8,334 nt of DNA from Rhizobiaceae bacterium. Its GTDB lineage: Bacteria > Pseudomonadota > Alphaproteobacteria > Rhizobiales > Rhizobiaceae. The stretch spans positions 1 through 8,334 of the forward strand of contig JACMIV010000168.1 of the NCBI GenBank assembly GCA_014380965.1, given 5' to 3'. Of the stretch, positions 5,608 to 8,334 are shown in pieces; the first letter of the stretch is position 1, and each line of letters starts with the position of its first letter. Made by a program: the position numbers and the translations under genes. The notes beneath the pieces are model-generated. The model had not been told where the DNA came from and made no database searches. It was given only the letters and a program-made list of their open reading frames with translations.

Positions 5608-6354
5608 ATGCAGCCGAGAACTCATGCGCCGAGGGATACGTTCGACGAGAAACTCGATGGTATTCTTCAAAGAACACAGTATCACCGCGTCGAAACGGAC
5701 GCGGATCGCGAGACGATTTACCGCCTTCGCTACGATGCTTACTGGCGCGAAAAGACGATATGGGAACGTGCGGATGCTCGCTTTACCGACGACTACGACA
5801 AGGACGAGAACGCGTTCGTCTTCGGCGTGACGATCGACGGCGCGCTTGCCGGCTCGATCCGACTTCATGTCGTCTCGCCTCTGTGCAGGCGCGGTCCGGC
5901 GGTCGATACCTACGGCGACATCCTCGGACCGCTGCTCGACGGCGGCGAGACGTTCGTCGACCCGAGCCGCTTCGTCACCAACCCGCTGGTGCGTCCTGGC
6001 GCCAAACTTCTGCCCTTTGCGGTCACGCGTCTTGCGTGCATGGCGGCGGAACATTTTGCAACCGACTGGATGCTGGCGACGGTGCGGCTCGAGCACGCGG
6101 CGTTCTATCGACGTTTCTGCAGCCTGAAGCCGCTTACAGCGCCGCGTACCTATCCATGCCTGATGAAGCCGCTGATGTTGCTTGGCGAACGCAACGAGGA
6201 CATCCGCGAGAGCGTATTCACGCGGTATCCCGTCTTCTCGTCGACACTCGCCGAGCGCCTCGCGCTGTTCGAGGCCGCGGACGAGCGTTCGTCGAGCCTT
6301 GAGGCTCGCCCCGTCAACGACAACCGCAGCATCAGAGGCGAAGAGATCGCCTGA
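5608..6354 (+). CDS. FeeM-like N-acyl amino acid synthase (GNAT / AHL-synthase fold)
   Basis: A 248-residue soluble protein of the FeeM-type N-acyl amino acid synthase family, related to LuxI acyl-homoserine-lactone synthases; these transfer a fatty acyl group, usually from acyl-carrier protein, to an amino-acid amine. Seen: RLRYDAYW (39-46), DDYD (61-64), the beta strand GSIRL (82-86), VDPSRF (117-122), which occupies the place of the WExxRF catalytic region in LuxI with Asp for Glu, and RLEHAAFYRRF (160-170). No signal peptide or membrane segment. ATG 5608 is chosen for AGGAGA 7 nt upstream. It follows the GGDEF-EAL gene by 115 nt and converges on pqqE with only 21 nt between stops. No LuxR-type gene is in the window. 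The family fit is good; the amino acid, acyl donor and product are unknown. The ornithine-lipid enzyme OlsB is a more distant alternative. Confidence 0.78.
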   Translation: MQPRTHAPRDTFDEKLDGILQRTQYHRVETDADRETIYRLRYDAYWREKTIWERADARFTDDYDKDENAFVFGVTIDGALAGSIRLHVVSPLCRRGPAVDTYGDILGPLLDGGETFVDPSRFVTNPLVRPGAKLLPFAVTRLACMAAEHFATDWMLATVRLEHAAFYRRFCSLKPLTAPRTYPCLMKPLMLLGERNEDIRESVFTRYPVFSSTLAERLALFEAADERSSSLEARPVNDNRSIRGEEIA

Positions 6355-6375
6355 GAGGGTAGGCGCTCCCGCTCG

Positions 6376-7533
6376 TTACGCCCCGAAGCTGAAAGCGCGG
6401 TAGACGGCGGCACCTGGAACCACCTCGGCCGATGCTTCACGCGCGGCGATTTCGCCGAGCGTCAGGTGCAAGGGCGACTTGATGCAGGCGGGGTCCGTGT
6501 TCTCGGCTTTCCCCGTCAGCGCCAATGCCTGACAGCGACACCCCCCGAAATCGACCGCCTTGCGCTCGCACGACCGGCACGGCTCGGGCATCCAGTCCGT
6601 TCCGCGATAGGCTTCGAAGGCGGGCGAAGACGCCCAGATGTCGGCGATCGAGTGATCGCGTACGGACCAGAAGTCGAGATGTGCGATCGTCTGGGCGGCG
6701 TGGCAGGGCAGGGCCAGGCCCGCGGGCGTGACACTCAATGTGCGCTGTCCCCAGCCGCCGTTGCAGGTCTTGGGATAGCGGGCATAGTAGTCCGGGAAGA
6801 CGGCGTCGATGACAAGGAGGCCTTTCAGCCGAGCCCTTGCCTCCTCTACTTCGAGGATCGTCCGGTCGACGTCTTGGCGGGCGGGCATCAGCTGCGCGCG
6901 GTTCTTCAGCGCCCAGCCGTAATATTGCGTGTGCGCGATCTCCAGCCGCTTCGCTCCGAAGGCGACCGCCTTGTCGATCATGTCCGGCACCTGATGAATA
7001 TTGGTGCGGTGAATGACGGCGTTCAGCGTCAGCGGGAAGCCACGCGCAACGACCTCCTTCGCGAAGGCCTCCTTGCGCTCGAAGCCGCCCTTGTAGCCGC
7101 CGACGGCTTCGGTGATCGCCGCATCTGCGCCCTGGAGCGAGAGCTGGATGTGGTCGAGCCCGGCCGCATGAAGCGCGTCGAGCTTGTCCGGCGAAACACC
7201 GATACCGGAGGTGATGAGGTTCGTGTAGAGCCCGACCTCGGCCGCATGCCGCGTCAGTTCCACAATGTCCTTGCGCGCCGTCGGCTCTCCGCCGGAGAGA
7301 TGGATGTGGATGACGCCGAGTTCGGCCGCCTCGGTGAAGACGCGCTTCCACGTCTCGGTATCGAGCTCCAGCGAGCGGGCGTCGAGTTCGAGCGGGTTCG
7401 AGCAATAGGTGCAGCGCAAGGGGCAGCGGTGCGTCAGCTCGGCGAGCAGCCCGATCGGCGGCGGCGGCACGCGCCGATCGGTCTCTGCAGACACGGAAGC
7501 CGCGACGGGCGCGGGGAAGACGACCTCGTTCAT
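6376..7533 (-). CDS. pqqE: PqqE, radical-SAM enzyme of PQQ biosynthesis
   Basis: Makes the Glu-Tyr carbon-carbon cross-link in the PqqA peptide, the first committed step toward pyrroloquinoline quinone, with PqqD presenting the substrate. The 385-residue length is normal. The radical-SAM cluster motif is CPLRCTYC (C37, C41, C44), followed by LSGGEPTAR (79-87), the SAM-binding stretch. The C-terminal SPASM domain has seven cysteines (C257, C277, C319, C322, C332, C334, C350), including CRSC and DFGGCRCQ typical of PqqE, for two auxiliary iron-sulfur clusters. Its ATG at 7531-7533 overlaps the pqqD stop in ATGA, with GGTGGAG just upstream, so translation is coupled. Its stop TAA (6376-6378) lies 21 nt from the converging FeeM-like gene with no evident terminator. 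No defect is visible. Confidence 0.97.
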   Translation of the reverse strand: MNEVVFPAPVAASVSAETDRRVPPPPIGLLAELTHRCPLRCTYCSNPLELDARSLELDTETWKRVFTEAAELGVIHIHLSGGEPTARKDIVELTRHAAEVGLYTNLITSGIGVSPDKLDALHAAGLDHIQLSLQGADAAITEAVGGYKGGFERKEAFAKEVVARGFPLTLNAVIHRTNIHQVPDMIDKAVAFGAKRLEIAHTQYYGWALKNRAQLMPARQDVDRTILEVEEARARLKGLLVIDAVFPDYYARYPKTCNGGWGQRTLSVTPAGLALPCHAAQTIAHLDFWSVRDHSIADIWASSPAFEAYRGTDWMPEPCRSCERKAVDFGGCRCQALALTGKAENTDPACIKSPLHLTLGEIAAREASAEVVPGAAVYRAFSFGA

Positions 7534-7808
7534 AGCTCCACCCTCTGCTTGCCCTGAAGGTCGAGAAGGAAACTTTCGACGTCCGGGCGGATGACCGAAA
7601 GCTCGGCGGTGAACACCTCGGCAAGCTGCGCGAGGATGTCGGCGAAATGCGTCTTGCCGTCGATGCGCTTCAGGATTTCGATCGATACCTCGTCGGCCTG
7701 GAAAATGCGTTCGGGCGCGACGAGAATGAAAGCGCTACGCGCCTTGTCCTCGCGGAACCGGACGCCGTGCGGGAATCTCGGCACCGCGTGATCCGAAATC
7801 GCACTCAT
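7530..7808 (-). CDS. pqqD: PqqD, PqqA-binding chaperone
   Basis: A 92-residue RiPP-recognition-element protein that binds PqqA and hands it to PqqE. Seen: [19 protein letters not shown] (9-27), then [12 protein letters not shown] (29-40), [10 protein letters not shown] (42-51), and the helix [12 protein letters not shown] (55-66), the standard PqqD layout. ATG at 7806-7808 overlaps the pqqC stop (ATGA) and the stop overlaps the pqqE ATG the same way, so both joints are translationally coupled. No strong Shine-Dalgarno precedes it, consistent with coupling. It is a free-standing gene, unlike the pqqC/D fusion in some methylotrophs. The frame stays open well upstream inside pqqC, but that stretch is not PqqD-like. 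Confidence 0.95.
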   Translation of the reverse strand: MSAISDHAVPRFPHGVRFREDKARSAFILVAPERIFQADEVSIEILKRIDGKTHFADILAQLAEVFTAELSVIRPDVESFLLDLQGKQRVEL

Positions 7809-8334
7809 GGCGTTTCGATGCCTGTCCCGGCCATCCCAGGCATCCAGACGTCCGGGGGCGGCATCTTCGGATCGACATAGGCATGGTTCAGCGCATCGAG
7901 CTGCGTCCAGAGCACCGAGCATTTGAAGCGCAGAGCGTTGAGCACGGCGCGCTGTTCCTCGGGCCGGCGCGCATTCTTCACGCAGTAATCGAGCGCGAAA
8001 TCCGAGTCGCGCTTGGCCTGAACTGGGCGCTTGTCGAAATAGGCGAGCGTCTCCACCGAGATGAAGGGATAGTGCTCCAGCATGCCGCGAACGCGCGTCC
8101 CGATCACGTTCGGCGAGAAAAGCTCGGTCAGCGAGGAGGCGATGGCTTCGAGGAGGGTGCGCTCCCGCACGAAGGTCACATAGGCGTCGACGGCGAAACG
8201 CGTGCCCGGCAGGATGCCTTCCCCCGACAGCACATAGTCCCGGTCGAGGCCGACGCCATCGGTCAGCGCAATCCACTTCTCGATTCCACCGCGGTTTTCG
8301 GCGTCCCCGTCATGATCGACGATCCGCTCGCGCC
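7805..8334 (-). CDS. pqqC: PqqC, pyrroloquinoline-quinone synthase (5' end outside window)
   Basis: Cofactorless oxidase of the haem-oxygenase/TENA fold that performs the last step of PQQ synthesis, ring closure and oxidation of the AHQQ precursor by O2. The window holds the last 175 codons of a protein usually near 250 residues; the frame is open to the window edge. Recognised segments: IVDHDG, RGGIEKWIAL, VGLDRD, LPGTRFAVDAYV, SSLTELF, EHYPFI, KRDSDFALDYC and the C-terminal LRFKCSVLWTQLDAL, all characteristic of PqqC. It reads on the minus strand and its TGA (7805-7807) overlaps the pqqD ATG. The internal GTG at 8231-8233 is not a start, since clear PqqC sequence continues upstream of it. 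pqqA and pqqB, if present, would lie beyond 8334. Confidence 0.96.
   Translation of the reverse strand, partial: RERIVDHDGDAENRGGIEKWIALTDGVGLDRDYVLSGEGILPGTRFAVDAYVTFVRERTLLEAIASSLTELFSPNVIGTRVRGMLEHYPFISVETLAYFDKRPVQAKRDSDFALDYCVKNARRPEEQRAVLNALRFKCSVLWTQLDALNHAYVDPKMPPPDVWMPGMAGTGIETP

Noticed and set aside
5608..6354. Classical LuxI acyl-homoserine-lactone synthase
   Set aside because: The fold is related, but the WExxRF core is VDPSRF, other LuxI invariants are not convincingly aligned and no LuxR gene is present; FeeM-like is the better fit.
6466..7557. Long plus-strand open frame (363 codons) antisense to pqqE
   Set aside because: Shadow of the high-GC pqqE gene; the composition is arginine/aspartate/valine-rich with no domain, and pqqE on the other strand is certain.

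Overview
The window looks like Rhizobiaceae DNA (Sinorhizobium/Ensifer-like alphaproteobacterium). This is inferred from the high GC, the codon use, the rhizobial type of methylmalonyl-CoA mutase, an unfused pqqC-pqqD-pqqE cluster, and TTAACC motifs in intergenic DNA. No species can be named from the sequence alone. There is no rRNA, tRNA, CRISPR array, insertion sequence or phage gene.

Layout, left to right: (1) the 3' two thirds of a B12-dependent methylmalonyl-CoA mutase gene, cut by the window start (1-1530, +); (2) a compact toxin-antitoxin module with its own promoter and operator-like palindromes: an AbrB/MazE-type antitoxin (1595-1816) overlapping by 4 nt a Doc/Fic-fold toxin (1813-2211); (3) a CorA-type divalent-cation channel (2309-3373) preceded by a hairpin-rich leader; (4) a membrane-anchored GGDEF-EAL protein (3555-5492), with a near-consensus AGDEF motif and a complete-looking EAL domain; (5) a FeeM-like N-acyl amino acid synthase related to acyl-homoserine-lactone synthases (5608-6354), whose Shine-Dalgarno lies in a strong hairpin; (6) on the minus strand and converging on it, pqqE (6376-7533), pqqD (7530-7808) and the 3' part of pqqC (7805-8334, cut by the window end), joined by ATGA overlaps.

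How they fit together: the pqq genes are one translationally coupled operon making the redox cofactor PQQ from the PqqA peptide. The toxin and antitoxin are one autoregulated unit, apparently inserted between housekeeping metabolism and transport. The GGDEF-EAL protein (cyclic di-GMP) and the FeeM-like enzyme (probable acylated-amino-acid signal or lipid) are adjacent, same-strand signalling genes with separate intergenic control regions. A functional link between them is only a hypothesis. The most unusual points are the AbrB-Doc pairing with a palindromic operator and an altered Fic motif, and the FeeM-like gene with an apparently occluded ribosome binding site.
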